Assembly: GCA_051209155.1 (NCBI GenBank)
Contig: JBPJGB010000002.1
DNA: 64,000 bases
Strand: one strand, 5' to 3'
Source: Actomonas sp051209155
Lineage (GTDB): Bacteria; Verrucomicrobiota; Verrucomicrobiia; Opitutales; Opitutaceae
Below are positions 1 to 13,526 of this stretch, piece after piece (position 1 is the stretch's first letter; the number at the start of each line of letters is the position of its first letter). Below the pieces are notes generated by a model, which worked only from the letters and a program-made list of their open reading frames with translations, did no database searches and was not told where the DNA came from. A program made the position numbers and the translations under genes.

Positions 1-1
1 G

Positions 2-412
2 CCCGACGCGTCTTGGGTCTTCCAAAGCAGGTTGCACCTCTATGCCGAACCGGAGCCAATCGTGATCTTCGACACCAAGGGCCGGGAGCGGAAGGGCGAG
101 TTGTTCGGTTTTCTGATCTTCGAGCGTGAGGGGCGGAGTCACAAGGTGCGGGTCTATCGCATGCCCTTCGGCGAAGCGTTTTACTACGGCATCTGGTTTA
201 CCGATCGCACCACCGGCGATACGACCTACGAAGTCGGGCGTTACCTCGACTTCGAGCTCTCCGCGGACCCGGGGCACGTTTACACGGTGGACTTCAACGC
301 CGCCTACAACCCCTACTGCGCCTACACGCCGGTCTACGGCTGCGCGATCCCGCGCGAAGAAGACTTCCTCGATCTGGCGATCGAAGCGGGCGAGAAGCGC
401 TGGCACGACTGA
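2..412 (+). CDS. DUF1684 family protein, 3' part (partial at window edge)
   Basis: The reading frame is open from the first complete codon of the window to the TGA at 410-412, so the gene begins upstream. What remains is the C-terminal part of a DUF1684 protein. It has the family's run GRERKGELFGFLIFERE, then RVYRMPFGEAFYYGIWFTD, and the Asn-Ala-Ala-Tyr-Asn-Pro-Tyr-Cys block with a second Cys near CAIPREEDF. DUF1684 proteins are usually about 200-280 residues and their biochemical role is not established, so I give none. A TTG at 32 could be misread as a start, but the family match already begins upstream of it. Confidence 0.85.
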   Translation, partial: PDASWVFQSRLHLYAEPEPIVIFDTKGRERKGELFGFLIFEREGRSHKVRVYRMPFGEAFYYGIWFTDRTTGDTTYEVGRYLDFELSADPGHVYTVDFNAAYNPYCAYTPVYGCAIPREEDFLDLAIEAGEKRWHD

Positions 413-413
413 A

Positions 414-1367
414 ATGAATCGAAACGTCCACAATTTCCTCCGCCTCGTATGTTTGTGCGCGGCGATGGGAAGTATCGTCTGGGCGGGAGACTGGCGGCCG
501 TTGCCATTGGGCACACTGCGGGCACAGGCAGACGTCGTGGTGGTGGGGACTTGTGAAATGGAGGAGGATCGCGGCGTCGTTCGCGTCGCCCGATGGTTGA
601 AAGGAACCGGTGAGGACACCTTGGTGGTCGAGTCCTCCGATGCCGGCAGTTCGGCCAATCTCACACCGCTTTCCGGCGTCGGGGTATTTTTCCTGAACCA
701 ACGTCCATCCGGACGCTTTGTGATGTTTCATCCCGATTGTATCCAGACCATGGATGCCGAGAGAGCGCTGCGGGAGGTGGAGATGATGGAGCGCGATCTG
801 ACACCGTGGCTGGCCGTCCGGCCGGCGGATCCGGAGGTGATCGGCATCATCATGCGGGCGTTCTCCAGCCTGCGCATCGAGTGTGATGCTTCACCTGCAT
901 TGGCCAGTTGGCTGCAACGTCGCCCGCGATTCCTGGAGGCCGTAACTCCGTGGTCGGCGCGTCGCGCGTCATCGCTGACCTTTGTGCGGGTGCGACCGCA
1001 CGACTACCAGTGTCTCGAAGCTTTGAACCTGGGGCCGATCGAGGGCCAAATTCGCGACGCGGTTTCAGGTTACACCCGGTCATATGGCCACACCCTGGCG
1101 GACCGCTTCACGATCTCCATTGACTTCGTGACGGTGGAACGGGCGGCGGAAATCGAGCGGGAGGAGGCAATCGACTACCTGCGTCAATGCGTTGCACGGG
1201 GCGACAGCGAGTGCTTGGAGCTGGCGCTTGAAGCGGCTTCGATCGTCGGAGATCGGGAATTCGCGGATTGGCTGGAGGAGGTCGACTCACGCCGTGCGGC
1301 CGGTGCCGAGGATCACCGGTTCTGGATCGAACGGTTCCGTTTCTGGACGGAGCGGGAATCGCCGTAG
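414..1367 (+). CDS. secreted protein of unknown function
   Basis: 317 residues, starting at the ATG one base after the DUF1684 stop, so the two genes are probably co-transcribed. The N-terminus (MNRNVHNFLRLVCLCAAMGSIVWA) looks like a Sec signal peptide with cleavage after VWA-G. The mature protein starts with an ADVVVVGTCEMEE segment and a WLKGTGED stretch, which resembles secreted proteins of unknown role in which a fluxes-like beta domain is followed by a helical region. I recognise no catalytic motif. A long upstream extension of the same frame (from 126) overlaps the DUF1684 gene and is not credible. Confidence 0.75.
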   Translation: MNRNVHNFLRLVCLCAAMGSIVWAGDWRPLPLGTLRAQADVVVVGTCEMEEDRGVVRVARWLKGTGEDTLVVESSDAGSSANLTPLSGVGVFFLNQRPSGRFVMFHPDCIQTMDAERALREVEMMERDLTPWLAVRPADPEVIGIIMRAFSSLRIECDASPALASWLQRRPRFLEAVTPWSARRASSLTFVRVRPHDYQCLEALNLGPIEGQIRDAVSGYTRSYGHTLADRFTISIDFVTVERAAEIEREEAIDYLRQCVARGDSECLELALEAASIVGDREFADWLEEVDSRRAAGAEDHRFWIERFRFWTERESP

Positions 1368-1379
1368 CGGCGGACCGCG

Positions 1380-2062
1380 TCAACCCAGCGTCCGCCAGAA
1401 CGAGACGGCGTCGGCCAGGTCCTCCAGCACCGCGTCGGGCTGGTGAACGGCAAGCTCGTCACGCGAGTGGTGGCCCGTGCAGACGGCGAGGGTGCGGGCG
1501 CCGATGACTTTGCCGCAGGCGATGTCGTGCGGGGTGTCGCCGATGATCCAGACGTTCTCCGGCGCGAAACTGATGCCGGTGTGGGCGGTGGCGCGGTGCA
1601 GGGCGTGGGGACCTAGGTCGTTGCGCAGGGCGCTGTCGTCGGCGAAGGCGCCGAAGGGAAAGAAACGCCAGAGATCGAAGTGGCCGAGTTTGGTCGCGGC
1701 GCCGCGTTCCAGGTTCCCGGTGAGCAGGCCCTGATGCACGTCGTCCCGCTGCGCGACCGCGGTCAGGATTTCGATGATCCCCGGCAGCACGCGGGTCGTG
1801 CGGGCGAGTTCCTCCGGCAGGCGGATGATGTAGGCATCGAGCAGGCGCGAGACGTGCGCAGGGGTGTGCTCGATGCTGTATTTCTCGAAAATCTTCTGCG
1901 CGATCCAGCGATCGGTGCGACCGGCCCAATCGATGGTGGAAAGGTCGGCGGGCGCGTCGTGTAGGAATTCGGCGGATACGGCGCGTTCGAGCGCGCGCAT
2001 GCCCGCGCCACCGGAGGCGAGCAGGGTGCCGTCGATGTCCCAGAGGAGCAGCTTGGGCGGGC

Positions 2063-2066
<4 letters not shown>
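1380..2066 (-). CDS. HAD-family hydrolase, phosphoglycolate-phosphatase-like
   Basis: 228 residues. HAD motif I is LLLWDIDGTLL near the N-terminus (nucleophile Asp and acid/base Asp). Motif II is in the LLTGNLE segment, and the motif III/IV region contains IIGDTPHDIACGKVIGA with the metal-binding Asp pair. The helical cap between motifs I and II (about residues 18-90) is of the Gph/PGMB type. The ATG overlaps the stop of the dihydrolipoyl dehydrogenase gene by 4 bp, so it is probably translated as the last gene of the sucA-sucB-lpd operon. The substrate cannot be read from the sequence; phosphoglycolate or another small phosphomonoester is the usual guess. Confidence 0.88.
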
Positions 2067-3463
<1,397 letters not shown>

Positions 3464-3470
3464 GTTTTTA

Positions 3471-3549
3471 AACCGCGAAGATCGCGAAGAAGCGCGAAGG
3501 GTTGGCGCAGCAGGATCACTCTTCGCGAGCCTTCGCGCCCTTCGCGGTT
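3471..3549. repeat. rhythmic inverted repeat (CGCGAAG arms)
   Basis: Left arm 3471-3499 and right arm 3521-3549, 29 nt each, with 5 mismatches and a 21-nt loop. Each arm contains CGCGAAG three times at a spacing of about 9-10 nt. The element fills nearly all of the gap between the sucB stop (3555) and the lpdA start (3463), so it would form a strong hairpin in the operon transcript. It could be a differential-expression stem-loop or a dispersed repeat. Confidence 0.7.
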
Positions 3550-3554
3550 GATGA

Positions 3555-4802
<1,248 letters not shown>

Positions 4803-4819
4803 GTGGAGAAGAGAGGGAG

Positions 4820-7570
<2,751 letters not shown>

Positions 7571-7784
7571 GATGCGTTGCGCAGAAAAGGAAACCGCGAG
7601 ACGTCGGAGGACGCTGGTCGCGGTTCGGCGTTTGAAAGATGCTCGAATATAAGGATTTGGTGCCGAGGGCAAAGGATCGGCCCGCTTTTCTCAAGCGTGA
7701 TCCCGATTCGCAGCCGGGGGTTGCGTGCAAGTTTGAGAAGAGCTTACTCGGAGCAGGAACGGCATTAATATCCCTATTCGACCC

Positions 7785-8018
7785 ATGCAGAACGAAATAA
7801 AGACCTCCCTGACGACCCTGATGGGCGCCATTCAGCGTAGCGACGGCGCGGTGATTGCCGCCGAAACGATCCGCTTGGACGACCTTCTGGCGCAGGGGCG
7901 GGAGACGCTGCCGCCGCGCTTGGTGCACTTTTTGCAGAACCGCAGTTACGCCAAGGCGGTGATGTTCCTCGACGGCGAGGGCGACATCCCGGCGGGGGTG
8001 TGCGGCGGCAAACACTGA
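7785..8018 (+). CDS. small conserved-looking protein of unknown function
   Basis: 77 residues, MQNEIKTSLTTLMGAIQRSDGAV to GVCGGKH. It is rich in Leu/Ala/Arg with no signal peptide or membrane segment, and is probably a helical cytosolic protein. It is divergent from sucA (214-bp shared upstream region) and ends 10 bp before the SUI1-like gene, with which it probably forms an operon. The segment FLQNRSYAKAVMFL looks structured and the C-terminus contains a Cys-Gly-Gly. I do not recognise the family. The reading frame is supported by its position, its codon choice (GC-rich third positions) and the lack of any competing frame. Confidence 0.65.
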   Translation: MQNEIKTSLTTLMGAIQRSDGAVIAAETIRLDDLLAQGRETLPPRLVHFLQNRSYAKAVMFLDGEGDIPAGVCGGKH

Positions 8019-8028
8019 GACCTTGGCC

Positions 8029-8436
8029 ATGGCGAAGGATAAACGCATTTCGACCGACGGTGGATCCGACCTCGGGCAAAACCCGTTTGGCGCTCTCGGG
8101 GGCCTCGGTGATCTGCCGACCGGCCCGAGCGCTGCGGCGCCAAGTCCGGCACCAGTGGCGAAGACTTCCCAACGGGGTCAACCCAACAGGAATCGCGGTC
8201 GGGTTGAGATTCGTCGTCTAACCGGCGGCAAGGGCGGCAAGACCGTCACGGCGGTGTCTGGTTTCGTTGGCATCGGCGAGCCCGAGAAACAGCAGCTCGC
8301 GAAACGCATGCAGAAGGTCTGCGGCTGTGGCGGCACGGTGAAGGCCGGTGTCATCGAAATCCAAGGCGACAAGCGTGAACAGGTCGGCGAGATCCTGCGC
8401 GAAGCCGGTTTCCGACCAGTGATGGCAGGGGGCTGA
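8029..8436 (+). CDS. SUI1/eIF1-like translation factor (YciH family)
   Basis: 135 residues. The first 60 are polar and Gly/Pro-rich and probably disordered. Residues about 60-135 are the SUI1 fold: VEIRRLTGGKGGKTVTAVSGF, then CGCGGTVKAGVIEIQGDKREQVGEIL. In E. coli the homologue YciH resembles eIF1 and influences start-codon fidelity in vitro; a precise role in this group is unknown. An in-frame TTG lies two codons upstream (8023), but the ATG at 8029 is the better start. Confidence 0.88.
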   Translation: MAKDKRISTDGGSDLGQNPFGALGGLGDLPTGPSAAAPSPAPVAKTSQRGQPNRNRGRVEIRRLTGGKGGKTVTAVSGFVGIGEPEKQQLAKRMQKVCGCGGTVKAGVIEIQGDKREQVGEILREAGFRPVMAGG

Positions 8437-8445
8437 AGCAGCCTT

Positions 8446-9303
8446 CTACCGACGGGGCGCCGCGGCCCGACGGGCGACGCGGTGGAAGTGCCAGCGCAGA
8501 ATGGGGGCGATCAGGCTGTGGCCCCAGGCGAGGGCGGAGAGGGGAAAGCCGGGCGTGATGCTGAAGCGGCCGGCCGCCACTTGGCGCAGGATGTGTTCGG
8601 CGACGGCATCGGCTGACCAAAGACCGGCACCGGCGGTGATGGCTTTGGTTTCGGGCGGCTTGGTGGCGTTTTCGGCGGCGAGCTGCGGCGTGTCGGTGTC
8701 CGGTGGATACGCGATGTGGATGCCAACCCCAGTGCCGCGGTATTCCGCCTCCAATGATTCGGCCAGGCCGCGCAGGGCGAACTTGGACGCACCGTAGGCG
8801 CTGTAGCCGAAGAGGCCGAACAGGCCGGTGCCGGAGGAGATCAGCACCACCTTGCCCCGGCCGCGGGCCCGCATGGCGGGCAACACGGTTTTAGCCGCAT
8901 AGAGCGAACCGAAATAATTCACCGCCATCAGTTGCTCGAACTGGTCCACCGGAGTCGCCTCAAAGGTTTGGGCGACGGCTTGGCCGGCCGAGGTGATGAG
9001 AAGGTCGACGGGACCGTGCGCGGCCATGGCGTCGACCAGTGCGGTTTCGACCTCGGCCTGTTGAGTCACGTCGGTCGAGCGCACGAACACCGACGGCAGC
9101 GCAGGGAGCTCGTCCTGAAGGTCGGCCGCGACGGCTCGCAGTTTGGCGTCGTCGCGGGCCAGCAGCGTCAGGCGCGCGCCCTGCCGGGCGAGACGCCGGG
9201 CCAGGGCCAGCCCAATGCCACTCGAACCGCCGGTGATGACGGCGTGTTGGCTTCGAGGCGTCGAGGGGGGGGCTGCGGCGGCGGGGTCGATGACGCCACG
9301 CAA
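8446..9303 (-). CDS. short-chain dehydrogenase, 3-ketodihydrosphingosine-reductase-like
   Basis: About 285 residues. The NAD(P)-binding TGGSSGIGLALA lies near the N-terminus, the structural TSAGQAV segment follows, and the catalytic Ser/Tyr/Lys are in LISSGTGLFG and YSAYGASK. After the active site comes IAYPPDTDTPQLAAENATKPPET, the stretch that marks the KDSR/TSC10 branch of SDRs. Those enzymes reduce 3-ketodihydrosphingosine with NADPH. The C-terminus is mildly hydrophobic, as in membrane-associated KDSRs. The start is uncertain: no good ATG lies after metF ends. I chose TTG 9303, which overlaps the 3' flank of metF by no coding bases; longer versions would run back into metF. No serine palmitoyltransferase gene is in the window. 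Confidence 0.75.
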   Translation of the reverse strand: MRGVIDPAAAAPPSTPRSQHAVITGGSSGIGLALARRLARQGARLTLLARDDAKLRAVAADLQDELPALPSVFVRSTDVTQQAEVETALVDAMAAHGPVDLLITSAGQAVAQTFEATPVDQFEQLMAVNYFGSLYAAKTVLPAMRARGRGKVVLISSGTGLFGLFGYSAYGASKFALRGLAESLEAEYRGTGVGIHIAYPPDTDTPQLAAENATKPPETKAITAGAGLWSADAVAEHILRQVAAGRFSITPGFPLSALAWGHSLIAPILRWHFHRVARRAAAPRR

Positions 9304-9334
9304 ACCGAAAACCGGCGCGGAGGGAAGACCGGGT

Positions 9335-10213
9335 TCAAGCCGCGAGGCCGGCGGCGAGGGCGAGGGCGGGACGGGCGCGGTTGAGGATGTAGAGGTGGTA
9401 ACCCGGTGCGCCTTGGGCCACGAGATCGCGGATCTGATCCAACGCCCAGTCGATGCCGATAACCTCGACCACATCCGGATCGGCGGAGGCGACTTCAAGG
9501 CGACGGTTAAGCGCGGTGGCCAAGCTGGTGCCGGAGAGTTCGACGATGCGCTTGATTTGTTTGATCGAGAGCACGGGCATGATTCCGGGCACGATCGGGA
9601 CGGTGATGCCGTGCGCGCGGCACTTTTCGACGAAGCGGAAGTAGATGGCGTTGTCGAAAAAGAGTTGGGTCGTCACGAAGTCGGCGCCGGCGTCGACCTT
9701 GCGCTTCAAGTTGTCGAGGTCGGCGTCGAGGGACGTTGCCTCGGGGTGCTTTTCGGGATAGCCGCCGACACCCAGGCAGAAGTCGGGGTGGCGATCCTTG
9801 AGCAGGGTCACGAGTTCGTTGGCGTAGCGCAGGCCGTCTGCCGCGGGCGTGAAGGTGGTCTCCCCTTTGGGCGGATCGCCGCGCAGGGTCATGATGTTGC
9901 GAAAACCGTCGGCATGGAGGCGATCGGCGTGCGCCTCCAGCTCGGCGCGGCTGTGGCCGACGCAGGTGAGGTGCGGCATGACGGTGAAGCCGAGGTCGTC
10001 CTTGAGCATGGCCGACACTTGGGCGGTCCGATCCCGGGTGCTGCCGCCCGCGCCGTAGGTCACGGAGACAAAATCCCAGTCGATCGTCCGCAGTGCTTCG
10101 GCGGTGGCGCGCAGGGCGGAGACCCCATCGTCACTCTTGGGCGGGAAAAATTCGAGCGAACGAAGGGGGCGATCGGCCGAAAAGAGGGAGGAGATTGCTC
10201 GGTCCTGGGTCAT
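9335..10213 (-). CDS. metF: methylenetetrahydrofolate reductase
   Basis: 292 residues, the size of single-domain bacterial MetF. The motif SLEFFPPKS carries the catalytic Glu; WDFVSVTYGAGGS, PHLTCVGHSRAEL, GDPPKG and DFVTTQLFFD follow in the expected order along a TIM barrel that binds FAD. It reduces 5,10-methylene- to 5-methyl-tetrahydrofolate, the methyl donor for methionine synthase. The 224-bp region upstream holds two copies of a TGTAACC palindrome that may control it. The gene downstream is the KDSR-like SDR. Confidence 0.96.
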   Translation of the reverse strand: MTQDRAISSLFSADRPLRSLEFFPPKSDDGVSALRATAEALRTIDWDFVSVTYGAGGSTRDRTAQVSAMLKDDLGFTVMPHLTCVGHSRAELEAHADRLHADGFRNIMTLRGDPPKGETTFTPAADGLRYANELVTLLKDRHPDFCLGVGGYPEKHPEATSLDADLDNLKRKVDAGADFVTTQLFFDNAIYFRFVEKCRAHGITVPIVPGIMPVLSIKQIKRIVELSGTSLATALNRRLEVASADPDVVEVIGIDWALDQIRDLVAQGAPGYHLYILNRARPALALAAGLAA

Positions 10214-10282
10214 TACGGATCATCATATCGGCATGTAATGATACGAACTCAAGCGGTAACTTCACCCGAATCTGTTTAGGTA

Positions 10283-10307
10283 ATTTGTAACCCAATAGGT
10301 GACAAAT
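10283..10307. promoter_or_regulatory. TGTAACC-type palindrome, imperfect copy, upstream of metF
   Basis: A 25-nt dyad centred 82 bp upstream of the metF ATG: ATTTGTAACCCA, a central A, then TAGGTGACAAAT. Ten of twelve arm positions pair. The position suits a repressor operator overlapping the metF promoter. The same sequence type is found at 10366-10384 and inside the P-type ATPase gene, so a dispersed repeat is the alternative. Confidence 0.5.
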
Positions 10308-10365
10308 CCGAGCGCGCGTGGGCCGTGTTGCCATCGTAAAGTGGGGTCGTGGCGTGGGTTAAAAG

Positions 10366-10384
10366 TGTAACCTATTAGGTTACA
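10366..10384. promoter_or_regulatory. TGTAACC-type palindrome, perfect copy, upstream of metF
   Basis: TGTAACCTATTAGGTTACA: 9-bp perfect arms around one central base. It lies 162 bp upstream of metF and 63 bp before the stop of the DUF4340 gene. Together with the copy at 10283 it looks like a pair of operators spaced 80 bp centre to centre (about 7.6 helical turns). Confidence 0.5.
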
Positions 10385-10437
10385 ATCGGGCGAAAAAGCG
10401 AAGGGGCTGGCGACGGCGAAACCCGAGGGAGAGAGGG

Positions 10438-11583
10438 CTAGGGGGCGTTTGGCGCGGGTGCAGCGGGGGGCGGCGCGGTGTCTTCGAAGAGGGCCTCGCG
10501 GTTCGCGGGGAGGCTGGTGTAGCTGTAGTCGGAGATCTTGAAGGAGAGGGTGTCGTTGAAGGTTGCGAGCGGCGCGAGGCTGGCGGGGCCAGTGACTTGG
10601 GCGTAGGTCGGACCGGCGGGGACGGTTTCGGTCAGGTCTTCGAGGACTTCGTCGGCGGATTCCGGCGTGGTGGCGCTTGCGGCTTCTGCCACCATTTCGG
10701 CGGCGGCGGCGGCGGGGTTGGCGGGCTCGGGAGCTTTGACGACGGTCTGCTCCGGGCGTCGGCCGATGGTGATGGTGAACTCCTCGCCGGCGAAGGTCTT
10801 GAAACTGAGGGTGCGGCTGTGGGCGGCGGCGTCGGTGGCGTCGGCCGAGCCGGCGGGTTCGGCTTCGGTGAAACGAAGGCTCGAGGCGGTGGAGAGCAGA
10901 GTGGAGATGGCGCCGGCCTTGACCTGTTTACCGGCCGGGAGATCGGCGGCAACCCAATCGGCGGTGGCGGATTCCCGGGTGAGGGTGAGCGGTGCTTCCG
11001 ATGCGTCGGCGAACGTGAGGGTCATTGCCGCAATGTCGTCGCGGCCGGCGGCGACGAGTTTGGACTCGGTCCAGTTCTTCGGTGTGGTGTCGACGTAGCC
11101 GTTGAAGTCGGCGAGGTAGGCGGGGGCGTCGTCGGCATCCCCAAACCGCAGGTAACGGCCACCACGATCGGCGTTTTTGCCGAGGTCGAGCGACCACGTT
11201 TCGCCGCTGGTCGTGGTGAGATCGATCTCGACCGTGCCGAGTTCGAGGCGGGCGGCACGGGTCGGGTCGCGGGTGACGACGCGCTGGATTTTGGCCTCGG
11301 TCAGGCTCTGCACGAAGGTGCGAAGCTTGGTCACATTGGCGGGCAGGTCGTGGTAGTTGCTGACGCGCCACGTGTCGGCGTCGGCGGAGCGAGTAATGGT
11401 GACGCTGTTGCCATTCTGGGCGAGCGTGAGCGACTTAATGGCGTTGGCCAGGTCGGTGGTGAGCAGCGGCTGGTCGACGCGAGGGTCGGCGTCGGGCGGT
11501 GGCGTCGGACGATTGAGGAAGGCGGCGACGCCGGCGAGGGCGGCAAGGACGATGACGGCGAGGGTGAGGTTTTTGAGATTCAT
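10438..11583 (-). CDS. DUF4340 domain protein of a Gld-like ABC transporter
   Basis: 381 residues. One N-terminal membrane anchor (about 5-23, LTLAVIVLAALAGVAAFL) is followed by a periplasmic beta-rich region that matches DUF4340 in its layout (SLTLAQNGNSVTITRSADADTWRVS, TRAARLELGTVEIDL). The C-terminal third is Pro/Ala-rich and low complexity. DUF4340 genes typically lie directly after gldG-like genes; here the spacing is 46 bp. The family probably forms a periplasmic accessory part of the transporter, but its function is undetermined. Confidence 0.88.
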   Translation of the reverse strand: MNLKNLTLAVIVLAALAGVAAFLNRPTPPPDADPRVDQPLLTTDLANAIKSLTLAQNGNSVTITRSADADTWRVSNYHDLPANVTKLRTFVQSLTEAKIQRVVTRDPTRAARLELGTVEIDLTTTSGETWSLDLGKNADRGGRYLRFGDADDAPAYLADFNGYVDTTPKNWTESKLVAAGRDDIAAMTLTFADASEAPLTLTRESATADWVAADLPAGKQVKAGAISTLLSTASSLRFTEAEPAGSADATDAAAHSRTLSFKTFAGEEFTITIGRRPEQTVVKAPEPANPAAAAAEMVAEAASATTPESADEVLEDLTETVPAGPTYAQVTGPASLAPLATFNDTLSFKISDYSYTSLPANREALFEDTAPPPAAPAPNAP

Positions 11584-11629
11584 GTCCGAACGTGGAGACT
11601 CGGGTTGAAGGTCAAAGCGAGGGCCGGAC

Positions 11630-13507
11630 TCAGTGGCGGCGGCGGCGGACTTGGTTGAACCAGATGCCGAAGCCGGCGAGCAGGAGCGGGGCGGTGAAGA
11701 GGTTGATGAAGATCAGCGAGTGTTTGAGCGAATCGATGTCCTCACGCAGGGCGCGGCGGATGTCGCGGCGCTCGCGGCGCATTTCGGCCTCCTGGGCTTG
11801 GTATTCGGCGATGCTGGCGGCGACCTCGGGCGAGGCGACGAGCATGCCGTTGTCGCCGACCTGCGACTGCAGTTGGGAGAGCTGGGCTTGCACTTCGCTG
11901 AGTCGGCCTTCGAGCGCGTCGAGTTGTTCCTGGTAGCGCTTTTGGGCAGCAGCTTCCATCTCACGCACGACGGTGAAGGGATGTTGCGAACTGCCCTTGG
12001 TGCGGATGGAGATGAGGTCCTGCGAGCCGGCGAGGAACTCAACCATGTTGGAGGCGAAGGCGAGGTTGTCGTTGATGGGCTCGGCAGCCTGCATGCCGAA
12101 GAGGTTGATGCGGCGCACGGAGTAGTCGTCCATGAGCCAGTCGGCGTCGGCGATGACGACGAGGGTGCCGGAACCGGAGGTCAATGGCGTCGCGGTGGCG
12201 ACGGGCGGAGCCGGATTTTCATCGTCGCCTTCTGATGCCGGTGGGCCGTCGGGGAACGCGGTCTGGAAGGTGCCCGTGACCATGGCGGCGAGGGTTTGCC
12301 GTCCGGAGATCGAGACTTCGCCGGCGATGTTGGCGCCGCCGCCGAACTGGAGGGCGGAGGGCGGAATGTCGCCGGCTTCCTCGGAGGTCTGGATGAGCGG
12401 GGTGAACTCCAAGTCGCTGCCCGTGGCGAGGGCGAGGTGGCCGCTCTCGATGAGCACCATGCTGTTGAGCTGGGCGGTGGGCATGACCTCGGCGTTGAAG
12501 GCCTCGTGCGGCAACTGCATCCAGTGGGGGAAGGTGGAGATCTGGCCCATGCCGGTCTGGACCTGGGCGGCGTATTGGAGGTCGCCGGTGATGCTGCCGC
12601 TTACGTAGGTGATGCCGTAGGCGTCGAGCAGGGTGGGGAGATCGGAGCTGACGTTGGGGGCGCCGCCGCCCATCATCATCATCTGTGGGTTGGCCTGGCG
12701 CTTGAAGTGTTCGTTGGACGGGTCGAGGGCGAGGAAGACGGGCGTGCCGCCGAGCAGGGCCTGGTCGATGGCGTATTGAAGTTGTGGTGACAGGCCTTGC
12801 GGGTGGGCGATGACGAGCACGTCGAGGTTGGCGGGCAGCGCGGCGGCGGTGGCCTCGACGGGCACGATTTCAAAGGTGCGTTCCCACTCGCCGATGATGA
12901 ACTGGTCGGGCGGCGGCCGCTGACCCATCTGCTGCATCATCGGGTTGAAGGGCGGGGACTGCAGTGGCAGCGAGCTGATGAGACCGAGGCGGCGTTTGTC
13001 GAAAACCTGCACGCTGTAGATGAGCTGCGAGAGATCGTATTCGAGGAACTGTTCACGACGTGGGTTGAAGGCGGGCATCGCCTCGGTTAGATCGGCCTGG
13101 GTCGCGGCGAGGCCGAAGTAGATCTGGGTGCCGCTGCCGGGGAAAACCTGCGGCTGCAGGCCGGCGCGGGCGGCGGCCTCCTCTTCGGGCGTATCCGGCT
13201 CGGGGTTGATGATGTTGAGGACGAGTTTGCCGCGGGCGGCGCGCTCATATTGACGCAACATCTCCTCGACGCGGGCGGCGTAGTTCTTGTAGTCGATGCG
13301 GACGCCCTCGGCGTTGCGGGTGTAGTAGAAGTCGAGGGTGACCGGCTCCTCAATTTTGGAGAGCAAGGACTTGGTGCCGGGGGAGAGGGTGTAGATGTTT
13401 TCGGCCGTGGCGTCGGCGCGGAAGGGCAGCTGCGACGCGAGGTAGTTGACGAGCACGAGGCCGACGAAGAGCAGGCCGATGGCGGTGACTTTGGCGCTGG
13501 GTTTCAT
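11630..13507 (-). CDS. GldG-family ABC transporter auxiliary protein
   Basis: 625 residues. There is an N-terminal membrane segment (about 7-26), a large periplasmic region of the ABC_transp_aux type (about 30-500), a coiled coil at about 530-575 (YQEQLDALEGRLSEVQAQLSQLQSQV) and a C-terminal membrane segment (LIFINLFTAPLLLAGFGIWF). In Bacteroidetes, GldG with GldA and GldF is linked to gliding and type IX secretion. Outside that phylum these proteins form an ABC complex of unknown cargo. It lies between the permease and the DUF4340 gene in a four-gene operon. Confidence 0.92.
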   Translation of the reverse strand: MKPSAKVTAIGLLFVGLVLVNYLASQLPFRADATAENIYTLSPGTKSLLSKIEEPVTLDFYYTRNAEGVRIDYKNYAARVEEMLRQYERAARGKLVLNIINPEPDTPEEEAAARAGLQPQVFPGSGTQIYFGLAATQADLTEAMPAFNPRREQFLEYDLSQLIYSVQVFDKRRLGLISSLPLQSPPFNPMMQQMGQRPPPDQFIIGEWERTFEIVPVEATAAALPANLDVLVIAHPQGLSPQLQYAIDQALLGGTPVFLALDPSNEHFKRQANPQMMMMGGGAPNVSSDLPTLLDAYGITYVSGSITGDLQYAAQVQTGMGQISTFPHWMQLPHEAFNAEVMPTAQLNSMVLIESGHLALATGSDLEFTPLIQTSEEAGDIPPSALQFGGGANIAGEVSISGRQTLAAMVTGTFQTAFPDGPPASEGDDENPAPPVATATPLTSGSGTLVVIADADWLMDDYSVRRINLFGMQAAEPINDNLAFASNMVEFLAGSQDLISIRTKGSSQHPFTVVREMEAAAQKRYQEQLDALEGRLSEVQAQLSQLQSQVGDNGMLVASPEVAASIAEYQAQEAEMRRERRDIRRALREDIDSLKHSLIFINLFTAPLLLAGFGIWFNQVRRRRH

Positions 13508-13526
13508 GGCGGTGGGGCGATGCGGT

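Noticed and set aside
10214..10437. SAM riboswitch upstream of metF
   Set aside because: No SAM-I, SAM-II or SAM-IV-like stem pattern can be found; the notable structure is the DNA palindrome pair.
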